Of a stretch of DNA of 64,000 nt, positions 32,634 through 41,328 are shown piece by piece. How positions within the stretch are numbered: position 1 is the stretch's first letter; every line of letters begins with the position of its first letter. Source of the stretch: DATBLE01 sp963775695 (GTDB lineage Bacteria > Actinomycetota > Thermoleophilia > Gaiellales > Gaiellaceae); assembly GCA_963775695.1 (NCBI GenBank), contig CAVZJU010000006.1, positions 83,174 to 147,173 of the forward strand, in the 5' to 3' direction. The notes beneath the pieces are model-generated. The model was not told where the DNA came from, did not search any database, and saw only the letters and a list, made by a program, of their open reading frames with translations. The translations under genes and the position numbers were made by a program.

Positions 32634-34256
32634 TTAGCCGGGGCGCTCGAGGAGGAAGAAGAGGCGCAGCGCTCGCCGCCGTTGCTCGACGAGGGCGACG
32701 AGGCGTCGATCACGCGGCGGGACGAGACTGACGCGGGCCGTGACGACGCCTTTGACGCCATGGCCCTGCATCCCTCCAGCGCCGCCGGACCCCTGCAAGG
32801 AAGTGGGGGCAGGCGGCATTGGAGGCGTGTCGTTGTTGGGGGCAGGAGCAGGAGGCACCGGCGATCCCGGTTTCCGTGAGCCATCTCGGTAGCCGTGCTT
32901 TTCACCGGTCGTCTTTCCAGGCCGCCCAGCCTGAGTCGTGTCGACGCGGGTGGGCAACCGAGCCAGGAGAATCCGCTCGGAGTCGAAGCGGACGCCCGCA
33001 GAGACGGCGTACTCGCAGGGGAGGACGCGATGATCGACCGGCGGGCGGATCATGCCGGCGAGATCAGCCGTGAGCGTAAGGGGGGAAGCGGGCACGAGCA
33101 TCGCTCCACCGCCCGTGGTGCCGACACCCGACCCGGTTCGGCCGCCGAGGCCCGAGTCCGCCGTGGACCCGTCAAGAGAGGACCCGCCCAGCAGAGAATC
33201 GACCGTCAGATGGCTCGGAGCCTCCGGCCTTGCGGAGCTCGCCGTCGAGGAGGAGCCGGCCGAGCCACCCACCGGTCCGGAGACCGTCCCTGAGCCGCCG
33301 GGTTTGTCTGGTCCGGCGTCGGCGAGAGCAGGTTCGGTCGGCGGAGGCTCGGAATCCGTTTTGCCGCTGACCGCATGCGAGCCCTTACGGCGCGGCGCAC
33401 ATGGTTGGCTGGCGGACGCCTGCGCGGTCGAGTCGCCGGACCCGGCTGCCGGCACTGCGCCAGCGGGTGCGCTCGTGGTGTCTGCGACGCCGGTACACCC
33501 GACGGAATCCGGAAGGGTGTCGGGCGCAACCGTGGTCGCGGTGGGGTCTGTGGCGGTCGAGGTGCTGGCGGGCTCTGTGGCGCCGGTGCACCCCGCGGCG
33601 TCCGGAGGGGTGTCGGGCGCATCCGTGGTCGCGCTGGCGTCTGTGTCGGTCGTGGTGCTGGCGGGCTCTGTGGCGTCGGTGCACCCCGCGGTGGCTTCCG
33701 TGTCGGTCGAGGTGCTGGCGGGCTCTGTGGCGCCGGTGCATCCCGTGGCGTCCGGAGGGGTGTCGGGCGCATCCGTGGTCGGGGTGGCGTTTGGGTCGGT
33801 CGAGGTGCCGGCGGGGTCTGTGGCGCCGGTGCATCCCGTGGTGTCCGGAGGGGTGTCGGGCGCATCCGTGGTCGGGGTGGCGTTTGGGTCGGTCGAGGTG
33901 CCGGCGGGGTCTGTGGCGCCGGTGCTGGGATCGGTGGCGCCAAACGGGGTGCCGTAGGTGTCCGCCGAGTCGGTCGCGGTCTGTGACCCGTCTGCTGCAT
34001 TCGCGGAAGTGTCGGGGGCGGCGGGCACTGCCGCCGCCGTGGTGTCGGAGGGCTCTGCGGCGTCCGTCGCGGTACCTGACGCGCCTGGCGGGGCGGCGGT
34101 GACGGGTGGCGTGGCGGGGGGCGGCGCAGGAACGTCGGCTCGCGCGGTGTGGGCGAAGAACGACGCGCAACCGAGAGCAGCCAGCAGTGCGGCGCTGCAA
34201 CCGAGAATCCGGAGCCATAGGTTGCCCGCCGGAACAGCAAGCCGGTTCTGCTCCAC
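32634..34256 (-). CDS. Secreted Thr/Ala/Pro/Asp-rich repeat protein
   Basis: This protein of about 540 residues starts at a GTG at 34256 with GGGGAGGG close upstream. A signal/anchor helix (LWLRILGCSAALLAALGCASFFAHTARA) is followed by about 230 residues of repeats such as DPAGTSTDPNATPTTDAPDT and CTGATEPAST, with a Cys in each CTGAT. A Ser/Gly-rich middle and a less repetitive C-terminus (ADLAGMIRPPVDHRVLPCEYAVSAG) follow. It is a low-complexity, probably extended or glycosylated wall protein, one Cys per repeat. It is transcribed toward, and possibly with, the sigma gene. The start could also be at 34367. Confidence 0.65.
   Translation of the reverse strand: MEQNRLAVPAGNLWLRILGCSAALLAALGCASFFAHTARADVPAPPPATPPVTAAPPGASGTATDAAEPSDTTAAAVPAAPDTSANAADGSQTATDSADTYGTPFGATDPSTGATDPAGTSTDPNATPTTDAPDTPPDTTGCTGATDPAGTSTDPNATPTTDAPDTPPDATGCTGATEPASTSTDTEATAGCTDATEPASTTTDTDASATTDAPDTPPDAAGCTGATEPASTSTATDPTATTVAPDTLPDSVGCTGVADTTSAPAGAVPAAGSGDSTAQASASQPCAPRRKGSHAVSGKTDSEPPPTEPALADAGPDKPGGSGTVSGPVGGSAGSSSTASSARPEAPSHLTVDSLLGGSSLDGSTADSGLGGRTGSGVGTTGGGAMLVPASPLTLTADLAGMIRPPVDHRVLPCEYAVSAGVRFDSERILLARLPTRVDTTQAGRPGKTTGEKHGYRDGSRKPGSPVPPAPAPNNDTPPMPPAPTSLQGSGGAGGMQGHGVKGVVTARVSLVPPRDRRLVALVEQRRRALRLFFLLERPG
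33598..33950 (-). repeat. 93-bp tandem repeats in the Thr/Pro-rich gene
   Basis: Units beginning GCGTCCGGAGGGGTGTCGGG-like recur at about 33598, 33748 and 33841, with the last two exactly 93 bp apart and nearly identical. A shortened copy lies near 33690-33740. All spacings keep the reading frame. Confidence 0.8.
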
Positions 34257-34818
34257 AGCCCTCCCCTCGCGATGGCGGCGGTCGTGCTTCGAGCCTTGAA
34301 GTATCGCAGTTGACAGGTGAAGCGCAAACCGCGCAACGATCCGAGAAGCCGAAAGAACTCGAGCCACTGGGGCTAGCTCAACCTCAAGTAGAGCTTTATA
34401 GATTTTTGGCAGGGATCATTGGGCGTAGCGAACACGGTCATTCTGCCCGGGTTGTCAGGTCGGCCGGTGTCCACCTTTCGCGGCGTTTCGCCGGCCGCCG
34501 TGGTCACAGCCCGCAAAGCCACACCCGAGAGGACCAGAGCCGAGGGTCAGTCGCCGCCCCAGGGAACCCGGGGAGCGTCACTGGTAGTTGACGGGGTCTG
34601 TCCCGGTAGGTCGCTTCCACCTTGATCGACAGCCAGTCAATGCCGCTCGTGCGGCGGCCTGCTTGCGCTGGCACCTCTCCCAGAACTCTCTCGTCGTCAC
34701 CCGCTGATAACGCGGATGCAGACGCGCTCAGACCTTCCCGTATTGCCCACGAATGTTCGACCACACGAGGCCCACGAAAGCGGGGGCATCCCACATCGCC
34801 TAACGTGAGACCGTGGCG
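34257..34818. other. Intergenic with right inverted-repeat copy
   Basis: No convincing gene is seen. An AT-rich spot (GAGCTTTATAGATTTTTGG, 34391-34409) precedes the 29-bp repeat at 34468-34496. Open frames here have no ribosome binding sites and no recognisable content. Confidence 0.45.
34468..34496 (+). repeat. 29-bp inverted-repeat copy, right
   Basis: It is identical, in opposite orientation, to 31138-31166. The pair encloses 3.3 kb holding only the sigma factor and the Thr/Pro-rich protein. Confidence 0.85.
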
Positions 34819-35337
34819 ATGGTAGGACTCCGGCGCAGTTTGGCGGCAGCGGCTTGTCTCTGCACAATCATGGGGGGTGTTGCAGGAGCGGCGCGTGCTG
34901 ACGGCGACCCAGCGAGTGACTTCCTCTCCTCAACAGAGGTGTTCCTCCCTTACGAGGCACCAATCTCGCCAGCGGTCAAGCGGCAGCTCGTCGCTACGGT
35001 AAAGGTCTCTCGTCAATCCGGATACAGAATCAAGGTCGCAGTGATCGGCTCCGCGTACGATCTGGGCTCAGTAAGGTCGCTCTACTTCAAGCCGCAGCTG
35101 TACGCGAAGTTCCTCTGGCAGGAACTGAGCGGGTTGTATAGAGGCCGTCTGCTCGTCGCCATGCCCAACGGCTTCGGCTTCTACAACGGCAAGGAAGCAA
35201 AGAAGGAGCAAGCACTGCTCAGGCCGCTGCCGCGTGGTCACAACCCGAACAGTTTTGTCCGGGCGACGACCAACGCGGTCGTCAAACTCGCTGCTGCCAG
35301 TGGGCATCGCTTCCGCGCTCCATCCATCAACGGCTGA
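34819..35337 (+). CDS. Secreted protein, paralogue of the copper-region gene at 37580
   Basis: This 172-residue protein has a signal peptide (LAAAACLCTIMGGVAGAARA) followed by DGDPASDFLSSTEVFLPYEAPIS, YRIKVAVIGSAYDLGSVRSL and GRLLVAMPNGFGFYNG. These segments match the gene at 37580-38203 nearly motif for motif, but this copy lacks the C-terminal membrane helix and is fully secreted. The fold resembles TPM-like domains. Function is unknown; the recurrent placement beside SCO and CopC/CopD genes suggests a copper or oxidase-assembly role. A GTG at 34813 is an alternative start. Confidence 0.72.
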   Translation: MVGLRRSLAAAACLCTIMGGVAGAARADGDPASDFLSSTEVFLPYEAPISPAVKRQLVATVKVSRQSGYRIKVAVIGSAYDLGSVRSLYFKPQLYAKFLWQELSGLYRGRLLVAMPNGFGFYNGKEAKKEQALLRPLPRGHNPNSFVRATTNAVVKLAAASGHRFRAPSING

Positions 35338-35510
35338 GTGAGTTGACCTTCTAGATCTAGAGCCAGGCGGCGCGTCATCCTGCGCGTCGGCCCCGGGAGC
35401 GATCATGCCTTGCTCCGACCATCGCCGGGAGTCGCGAATCGCAACGTCATGCATTCCCGTGCATCCTCCGGCGCTCTCGTCTCCAGCAACTCGAGCGTCG
35501 AGAAAACACG

Positions 35511-36233
35511 CTAGCCGGACTGCGTAACCGTGAGCTGCTGAACCGTCCGCGCGACGTCCGCCGCCCGGAACGGGTACAGATACAGCGCGCGCTGGTAGCC
35601 CTTCGGGTCGATGACGAACGCCGCCTCGGTGTGGCTGATCTCGTGCACGGTGATGCCGGCCACGGTCTTCGGGGTGTCCTGCACGCCGATCTCGTACGCC
35701 TGCCAGACCTTCCTCAGCGCGGACGACTTCCCTACGGCCCAACGCCAGTCTGGGGACACTCTCCACTTTCTGATGTCTTCTCGCAAGATCCCGCGGGCGT
35801 CGCCCCGCCGGTTGACGCTGACTGCAAGGATCGCTGGCCGTTTCGACGCTGGCAAGCGCGTCTCGACCGACGCGAGGACCTTTGCCTCGAGCGGGCAGAG
35901 GTTGCGACAGAGCGGGTCGATGAACGTCACAATCACGGGCCTGCCACGAAAGGCGCGGATGGACACGGGCTTGCCGATTTGATCGGTGAGTGAGAAGTCG
36001 GGTGCGACTTTGGCCCCGACGGCCCACGTTGCGTTCGGACCGGCTAGTTGTCCAGACGGCGCCGCCGCTTTGTGCGACGTCCGCAGCATGCCGATCAGAA
36101 CCCCGCCGCCGACGCCGACGATGAGCGCGGTGCCCCAGATTAGCCAGCGCGGCCTGAGCAGGCCCGCGCGGAGAGGCTTCCGGCTTGGTACGTCCTCGGA
36201 GACCAGTGGCTGCTGCTCGGACACCGAGAGCAC
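35511..36233 (-). CDS. SCO1/SenC-family copper chaperone
   Basis: This 240-residue protein has one N-terminal membrane anchor (LIWGTALIVGVGGGVLIGML, about 32-51) and an outside thioredoxin fold: VAPDFSLTDQIGKPVSIRAFRGRPVIVTFIDPLCRNLCP contains the copper-binding CxxxC, and HTEAAFVID holds the third ligand His. SCO proteins deliver Cu to the CuA site of cytochrome oxidase or act as thiol reductants. It is divergent from the gene at 36324 with 90 bases between. A second, truncated SCO-like gene lies at 37350-37583. Confidence 0.88.
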   Translation of the reverse strand: MLSVSEQQPLVSEDVPSRKPLRAGLLRPRWLIWGTALIVGVGGGVLIGMLRTSHKAAAPSGQLAGPNATWAVGAKVAPDFSLTDQIGKPVSIRAFRGRPVIVTFIDPLCRNLCPLEAKVLASVETRLPASKRPAILAVSVNRRGDARGILREDIRKWRVSPDWRWAVGKSSALRKVWQAYEIGVQDTPKTVAGITVHEISHTEAAFVIDPKGYQRALYLYPFRAADVARTVQQLTVTQSG

Positions 36234-36323
36234 GAGTATTGCGGACCGTGTGCGTGGCTGGGCAGGGACTCTGGTTTGAAACCCTTGAAGTCGCAGCGTA
36301 CTTCGTGATCAGATGCATCCGGA

Positions 36324-37301
36324 GTGCGCGGGCTGCTCCCGATCGGCCGCACGGCCGTCGTTGCCGCTCTCGGGGCGCTGCTGACGCCGGCGGCGGCTGG
36401 TGCGCACCTGCGTACCGGCACCGTCGCTGTCGATTACGAGGCGTCGGTGTCGAGCCCCCGGTCGTCGGCCGCCGGTCCGTTCAGCGTAGGCGTCTATGCA
36501 AGTGACCTCGCGCTCCACCTCAGTGTCGGCCGAGGTCACAGCGTCGTGGTGATCGGCTACCTCGGCGAGCCGTTCCTGCGTGTCGGCCCCTCCGCTGTGC
36601 GTGTGAACTGGGCCTCGCCGACCGCAGCCGCGGCTGGACTGCTGAAGAAAGGGCAGTATGCGGCAGGTGGGCGGCCCGCCGCGTGGCATCCGCTGCACGG
36701 CGGCCATTCGGTCGTCTGGCACGACTCAAGGGTCAGCAGCTTGGCGCCGGGCGCACGGAGCGGCCACTGGGTGGTCCCGATACTCGTTGACGGCCGGCGC
36801 GCCGAGATCACCGGTGGGGTCCAGCGTCTGCGCAATCCCACGCTCTGGCCCTGGCTGATCGTTCTCGCGCTTTTCTGTGGGGGCGGCGCCGTTATTGCGC
36901 GGGTGCGACAGCCGCGTCCACTTGCGACAAGCTGCATCGCACTTGGCGCGATCGCTGCCGGGGCAGCAGTCGTCACCGCTCTGAGCTTCGCATTCGACGC
37001 CTACGCCTCGCCCGGCACCTGGATCGGCGGGGCAGACGAGGCCGTCTTTGCCGCGGCCGGCGCTGCCGTCCTCATCTGGGCGCCGCCGAGGGCCCACGTC
37101 GCAGCAGGACTCGGACTCGGCTTGCTTGGCCTTGCGATTGGCCTCAGCAAGGGGCAAGTCTTCCTCCACGCCGAGGTGCTGTCGGCGCTCCCGGGAACGG
37201 CCGCTCGGGTGTTCGTGACCTTATCGATCGGGGCGGGAGCCGCCGCGGGGCTCCTCGGGAGCGTGTGGCTGATCACCGGCGGAGCTGACGCGCCCTCCTG
37301 A
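36324..37301 (+). CDS. Multi-pass membrane protein, paralogue of the gene at 42223
   Basis: This 325-residue protein has a signal peptide (VVAALGALLTPAAAGAHL) and a periplasmic-side domain of about 160 residues with GYLGEPFLRVGPSAVRVNWASPTA and HSVVWHDSRVS. It ends in five or so membrane helices. The same layout and motifs (GDLGEPVIRF, HTLRWHEHRLAPP) appear in the 42223-43266 protein. His residues in VVWHDS/LRWHEH could bind copper. The GTG start follows GGA closely; the exact start is uncertain. Confidence 0.75.
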   Translation: MRGLLPIGRTAVVAALGALLTPAAAGAHLRTGTVAVDYEASVSSPRSSAAGPFSVGVYASDLALHLSVGRGHSVVVIGYLGEPFLRVGPSAVRVNWASPTAAAAGLLKKGQYAAGGRPAAWHPLHGGHSVVWHDSRVSSLAPGARSGHWVVPILVDGRRAEITGGVQRLRNPTLWPWLIVLALFCGGGAVIARVRQPRPLATSCIALGAIAAGAAVVTALSFAFDAYASPGTWIGGADEAVFAAAGAAVLIWAPPRAHVAAGLGLGLLGLAIGLSKGQVFLHAEVLSALPGTAARVFVTLSIGAGAAAGLLGSVWLITGGADAPS

Positions 37302-37349
37302 CGGGCCTGTGACTCCCGCCGCACGTGCTCGAATCGACCCCGCCTTACC

Positions 37350-37583
37350 CTTCCCGCGCAGGGCAGTGGTCGAGACGGATCGGCCGTTCTCGTCGTGCAG
37401 AGCGAAGGCCGGCGCGGGCCGCACGCCGCTCGGCCAGCTCGTATCGGGGGTCGCCGAAGACCCCGCATGCGAGGAAACCGGTCCGCCGAAGACTGCCGTC
37501 GCGACGGCGGCTATCCCTGCCGCCGCTAGCGGCAGCACGAGGAGGAGGTTGCGGTGACGGAGGCCGGGACGCGAGGAGATCAC
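37350..37583 (-). pseudogene. Truncated SCO-like gene
   Basis: A GTG start overlaps the upstream gene's stop (GTGA). The protein begins with a membrane anchor (LLLVLPLAAAGIAAVATAVFGG) and the first strand of a SCO thioredoxin fold (RPAPAFALHDENGRSVSTTALRGK). Homology then stops at about 37350, before the CxxxC. The frame continues as unrelated sequence to 37221, overlapping the 3' end of the convergent gene at 36324. A deletion or rearrangement removed the rest. Confidence 0.6.
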
Positions 37584-38203
37584 CGACTGAATCTCCGATA
37601 GCCGAAGGCGCCGAGGACGAGGACGATCGCGATCAGACCTACGACGACGGCGATGACGATCCTGTCGATGCCGTAGCTCTGCTTCGGCGCGGCCGCAACG
37701 GCCGGCGGTTGCGCGTGCACGCCGTGGGCGGCAGCGAGGCGCTCGACCCCGGAGACGGCTGCGGTCATCAGTCCCGAGGCGCCTGGGGCAGGCCGGACAC
37801 CGGCGATCGACCGGTACCCGGCCTTGGTCGCGCCCTTCGGGGCGTGGAAGCCGAGGCCGTTCGGCATGACGATCAGGAGCGGCCCTCGGTAGAAGAACGC
37901 GATCTCCGCAGCGAGGAACGACGCGTATGTCTTCGGTTGCTTCCAGAGGGCGGTGACCGCGCCGAGGTCGTAGCGAGTGGCGATCACGGCGACGCGGATC
38001 TTGTAGCCGTTCTTGTTGGCGTTCCGTACAAGGCCGGCAAGTTGCTCGCTCGACGCGGCTGGGATCTTCGCGTCGAAGGGGAGGAACGTCTGCTGGCTGA
38101 TCAGGTAGTCGCTTGCCGGGTCGCCGTCGGCGAGCGCGGCGGGGACGCAGGCGAAGAAAGCGACGATCGCAGTGACGACGAGGGCACCACGACGCAGACT
38201 CAT
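37580..38203 (-). CDS. Secreted/anchored protein of copper cluster
   Basis: This 207-residue protein has a signal peptide (ALVVTAIVAFFACVPAALA), a domain with DGDPASDYLISQQTFLPFDAKIP, GYKIRVAVIATRYDLGAVTAL and YRGPLLIVMPNGLGF, and a C-terminal membrane helix (IVIAVVVGLIAIVLVLGAFGY). It is paralogous to 34819-35337. It overlaps the small gene at 38200 by 4 bases and the truncated SCO gene by 4 bases, so all belong to one transcript with copCD and ycnI. Confidence 0.75.
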   Translation of the reverse strand: MSLRRGALVVTAIVAFFACVPAALADGDPASDYLISQQTFLPFDAKIPAASSEQLAGLVRNANKNGYKIRVAVIATRYDLGAVTALWKQPKTYASFLAAEIAFFYRGPLLIVMPNGLGFHAPKGATKAGYRSIAGVRPAPGASGLMTAAVSGVERLAAAHGVHAQPPAVAAAPKQSYGIDRIVIAVVVGLIAIVLVLGAFGYRRFSR

Positions 38204-38325
38204 CCGAGGGCGGTGTGGAGCAGGATGATCGCGATGATCGCCGCGGTCGAGCCGGCGGCGAGCGCGAGCATCGCCGCGAGGAGCCGGACACGGGCGGCAC
38301 GGGCCGCATTGGGGGCGCGATTCAT
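38200..38325 (-). CDS. Tiny single-helix membrane protein
   Basis: This 41-residue protein begins MNRAPNAARAARVRLLAAML and has one hydrophobic helix to the end (LALAAGSTAAIIAIILLH). Its ATG overlaps the restored stop of copCD (ATGA) and its stop overlaps the next ATG. In the raw frame it looks fused to copCD because of a single-base shift just upstream. A small helper subunit is plausible. Confidence 0.5.
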   Translation of the reverse strand: MNRAPNAARAARVRLLAAMLALAAGSTAAIIAIILLHTALG

Positions 38326-40056
38326 GCGGTGGCGTGGTCGACGACAAGGGCGGTGAACGGTATGGCCGTTCCTGGGAGTGACGTTGAACGAGAGCGCCCA
38401 GCGGCCGACCATCACGAGCGCAGGAGCGGGATGCAGGTAGATCCCCGGCCTTGTCTCGACCAGCCGGTATTCCTGATTGGCCATCTGCATGTCGAGCATC
38501 GCGAAGCCCAGGGTGACGTCGGCGCCGCGTACAGGGACGCCGTTCTTGGTCAGCTTCAGGGCGAACGAGTTCGCCACGACGGCCTTGTTCGGGCTGACGA
38601 GCACCTGGAGCGTGTACCCATTCTTGTGCACGGTGGCGGCGACGCGGCCGGGACCGACGTGTGCGAGCGCGGAACCTTCCTTCGCCAGCGCTGCGGCAGG
38701 TGGAGCGAGGCTGGAGAGAACGGCCGCGGCGAAGATCGCGCACACCAGGAGGGCTGTCTCGCCGCTGATCGCCCCTCGCAGCAGCGAGGCAGCAGACGCT
38801 CCGACCGCAGGACGGCTTCGGGCTGCAACGAGACGCGGCTTGGTCACGAACAGGTTGGCGGCACCAAGCACCAGTGCGAAGGCGAGCAACCCGACCTTGA
38901 CCAGGATCGCCTTCCCGTAGGAGGTCTGCCAGAGGGCGGTGAGGATCGGCATGTGCAGGACGGTCGCGCCGACGCCCGAGCCGACGAGGACGACGACGGA
39001 GACGAAGGCGACGTTGGAGAAGCGCGGGACACAGACGGCGAGCCCGGCGACCCTGGTGCCTGCGGCAAGACTGCCCCAGACCACGAGGAGCCCGATCAGG
39101 CCGCCGATCCACAGCGAGCCGGACACGAGGTGAAGCCAGTCGAGCAGAACCGAGAGGCCGCGCGGTGCGGTCTGGGCCGCGTGTCCCGCGGTGCCGGGGA
39201 TGACCAGGACGGCGGCGGCTGAAAGCAGCGCGCCAAGGCTGGCGAGGATCTCGGCGATCGACCGCTGCTCGCGCTGGGGTCGGTCGACCCAGAGGGCGAT
39301 CCAGCCTGCGAGGCAGAAGAGCGCGAAGCAGATCTCCATGTCCACGTAGCCGCGCCCGAACGCAGTGACGCGAAAGAGAGGCAGGAGCGCCCCGATCGCG
39401 AACGCGGAGCGCAACGAGTCGATCGCGGTTGCGAGGTCGAGGTAGGCGGGGATCGCGATCAGCCCGAGGATCGACGCGACCACGAACGCGATCGAGACCG
39501 GCCGCAGGCTCGACCCGGGGACGCGTCCGACGAGAGGCCGGGCGATGGCGATGCGCAGGACGAACAGACCGATCGCCGCCATCACAGTCAGGAACATCGC
39601 CCACCGCGCGACCAGTAGCCGCGTCGTGGTCGCGGTCCCGGAGATCTTCGGCACCACGAACTGCGGCTGGGGTCCCTCGTTCGGGCCGACGGCGAACGTG
39701 AACGCGCTCTGCACCGGATGCCCGTCGACGGAGATCGCCCGCCAGTAGACGAGATACCAGCCCTCCGGCAGGTGGGGGCGCAGCGGTACCAACAGCGTGT
39801 CCGGGTTCGCAGGCGAGCGGCTGACCGCGTGGGTCGTCTCCTGGCGGCCGGCCGCGTCGGTGACCGAGATGATCGCGAAGCGGGGCTCGACCGCCTCGTC
39901 GAAGGTGAGAGCGACTTGCGAGGGCGGGCCGTTCAGGGTGCCGCTCGCCGACGGCACCGTCTTGACCAGGTACGCGTGCGCCGACGCGGTCCCGGCCACG
40001 ACGAGCGCGGCCAAGACGGCCGCCAGTGCGAGAACGACCCGCCCCCGCAGCCTCAT
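38322..40056 (-). CDS. copC-copD: CopC-CopD-YtkA-like fusion, copper handling (one frameshift near C-terminus)
   Basis: This protein of about 577 residues has a signal peptide and then a CopC domain (HAYLVKTVPSASGTLNGPP, mature N-terminal His; DGHPVQSAFTF, His ligand). The CopD membrane domain has eight or so helices (LDWLHLVSGSLWIGGLIGLL). A C-terminal FixH/YtkA-like Ig domain (NGYTLQVLVSPNKAVVANSF, GIYLHPAPALVMVGRWALSFNV) follows. Near 38365 the frame shifts; in the other frame the protein ends PFTALVVDHATA with a stop at 38322. It imports or buffers copper at the membrane. It overlaps ycnI by 4 bases. Confidence 0.85.
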
Positions 40057-40652
40057 GCGAGCTGCCGCTTCCCGCCGCGGGTGAACAGAGCGACACAGGC
40101 GAGAATCACGCCGGCGGCGCCGAGGACGAGAGCGACGATCTCGAGCGTCGACGTGCCGCCGCCGCCCAGCGAGCTCTTCGCCTCGATCGTCGGCGCCGGC
40201 GCGTCCGACGACTCCGGCCCGGACCAGTTGACGATCGAGCCGTCCGAGTAGGTCTGTTCGACCTGGAACGTGTACGTCTTGCTCGAGGCCGGCTGGGCGA
40301 GGAACTGGAACAGCGAATCCTCCCCCGTCGGCACGTTGCCTCCGCTCCAGGTCACCTTCTGGATCACGGCCTCCTCCCCCGAGCCGGTCTGCTGCAGCTG
40401 CTGTTGCCAGCCGGGGGCGGGTACGAAGGAATCGATCCCGAACCCGCTCGGCACGGTCAACACGATCTTCGTGGTCGTCGAGCCCTCCTTCTCGGTCGGA
40501 ACGGCCAGGCTGTAGAGCTGCAACATCTTCGACAACGAAACGGGCGGGCTTACACGCGCGTGCGCCGACGCGGCGCCGACGCCGACCGCGAGGGCGATCG
40601 TGGCAGCGGCAACTCCGACCAGCACCCGCTGTCGCGCAGGGACGTGTCTCAT
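40053..40652 (-). CDS. ycnI-like: YcnI/DUF1775-family copper-binding protein
   Basis: This 199-residue protein starts at the ATG at 40652 with AAAAGGAG 7 bases upstream. The signal peptide (LVGVAAATIALAVGVGAASA) leaves an N-terminal HARVSPP, the mature His characteristic of YcnI that coordinates copper together with a conserved Trp. The beta-sandwich contains KIVLTVPSGFGIDSFVPAPGW and KVTWSGGNVP. A C-terminal membrane anchor (LEIVALVLGAAGVILACVALF) ends in basic residues. YcnI-CopCD is a standard copper trio. Confidence 0.88.
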   Translation of the reverse strand: MRHVPARQRVLVGVAAATIALAVGVGAASAHARVSPPVSLSKMLQLYSLAVPTEKEGSTTTKIVLTVPSGFGIDSFVPAPGWQQQLQQTGSGEEAVIQKVTWSGGNVPTGEDSLFQFLAQPASSKTYTFQVEQTYSDGSIVNWSGPESSDAPAPTIEAKSSLGGGGTSTLEIVALVLGAAGVILACVALFTRGGKRQLA

Positions 40653-40683
40653 GGTTTCTCCTTTTGCTCGAGATCTACGCGGG

Positions 40684-41328
40684 TTACGCGATCGCGTACC
40701 GAGGTGGACCTCGCGGTCGGGACAGTGAGCAGACGTGATCGCCCGGGCTGCGGAGCCCGGCCGGCGCGACCTGCCCACCGGCACGCACAGCACGCGGCAG
40801 CGGCCGGGCGAGCAGGCGCCGGATCGTTCTCCGCATCCACGCGATCACGTGCTCGGCGCAGAGCCGGAGCGCCACCGCAACCAGCGAGAGCGCACCGAGG
40901 ATCGGGATCGCGTCGCGGTGGACCGGGCCGACCAGGCAGTGGAGCCCGTGCCAGCCGAGGCCCTGGCGCCAGTGCAGGTACGACTCGAGATAGGCGAAGC
41001 ACAGGCAGGTCGCCGCCCACAGGGCCGAGACGTGAAGCAAGAGACGCGCCGGCCGGAGTCGTGGGCGCGCGATCGCGAGCGCGGGGTCGAGCACCGCCCG
41101 CTCGCGCAGTGCGAGCGCGGCGATCCCGACGGCGCTGACCGAGACGGCCAGTGCGATTCCGATCGCGACGACCGCGATCACGACGAGCGAAGGACCGCCG
41201 AGCGACCGCCCGAGCTCGAGCGCAAGCAGCGTCGGCGGCGAGAGCGCGTGCGCAATCGAGCGGGCGCCGAGAACGACGATCGCGCCGATCGCGCACCAGG
41301 ACGCAGTGTTGGCAGCCCGCCGGGTCAG
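40684..41328 (-). CDS. Four-helix membrane protein, unusual start
   Basis: A protein of about 214 residues with helices at CAIGAIVVLGARSIAHAL, LVVIAVVAIGIALAVSVSAVGIAAL, LLLHVSALWAATCLCFAYLES and IPILGALSLVAVALRL, and HWRQGLGWHGLHCLVGPVHRDA between. The frame has no ATG/GTG/TTG near the natural N-terminus. A CTG at 41328 overlaps the upstream stop as CTGA, mimicking the ATGA couplings around it. No family is recognised. It is embedded in the copper operon. Confidence 0.55.
   Translation of the reverse strand: MTRRAANTASWCAIGAIVVLGARSIAHALSPPTLLALELGRSLGGPSLVVIAVVAIGIALAVSVSAVGIAALALRERAVLDPALAIARPRLRPARLLLHVSALWAATCLCFAYLESYLHWRQGLGWHGLHCLVGPVHRDAIPILGALSLVAVALRLCAEHVIAWMRRTIRRLLARPLPRAVRAGGQVAPAGLRSPGDHVCSLSRPRGPPRYAIA

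Noticed and set aside
32634..33957. Plus-strand Val/Ser/Ala-rich frames over the Thr/Pro gene
   Set aside because: They mirror the minus-strand repeats and have no start signals. The minus strand has a signal peptide and a ribosome binding site.
37221..38309. A 362-codon minus-strand frame
   Set aside because: It is mostly antisense or out of frame to the 37580 gene. Only the piece starting at 37583 has SCO-like content.
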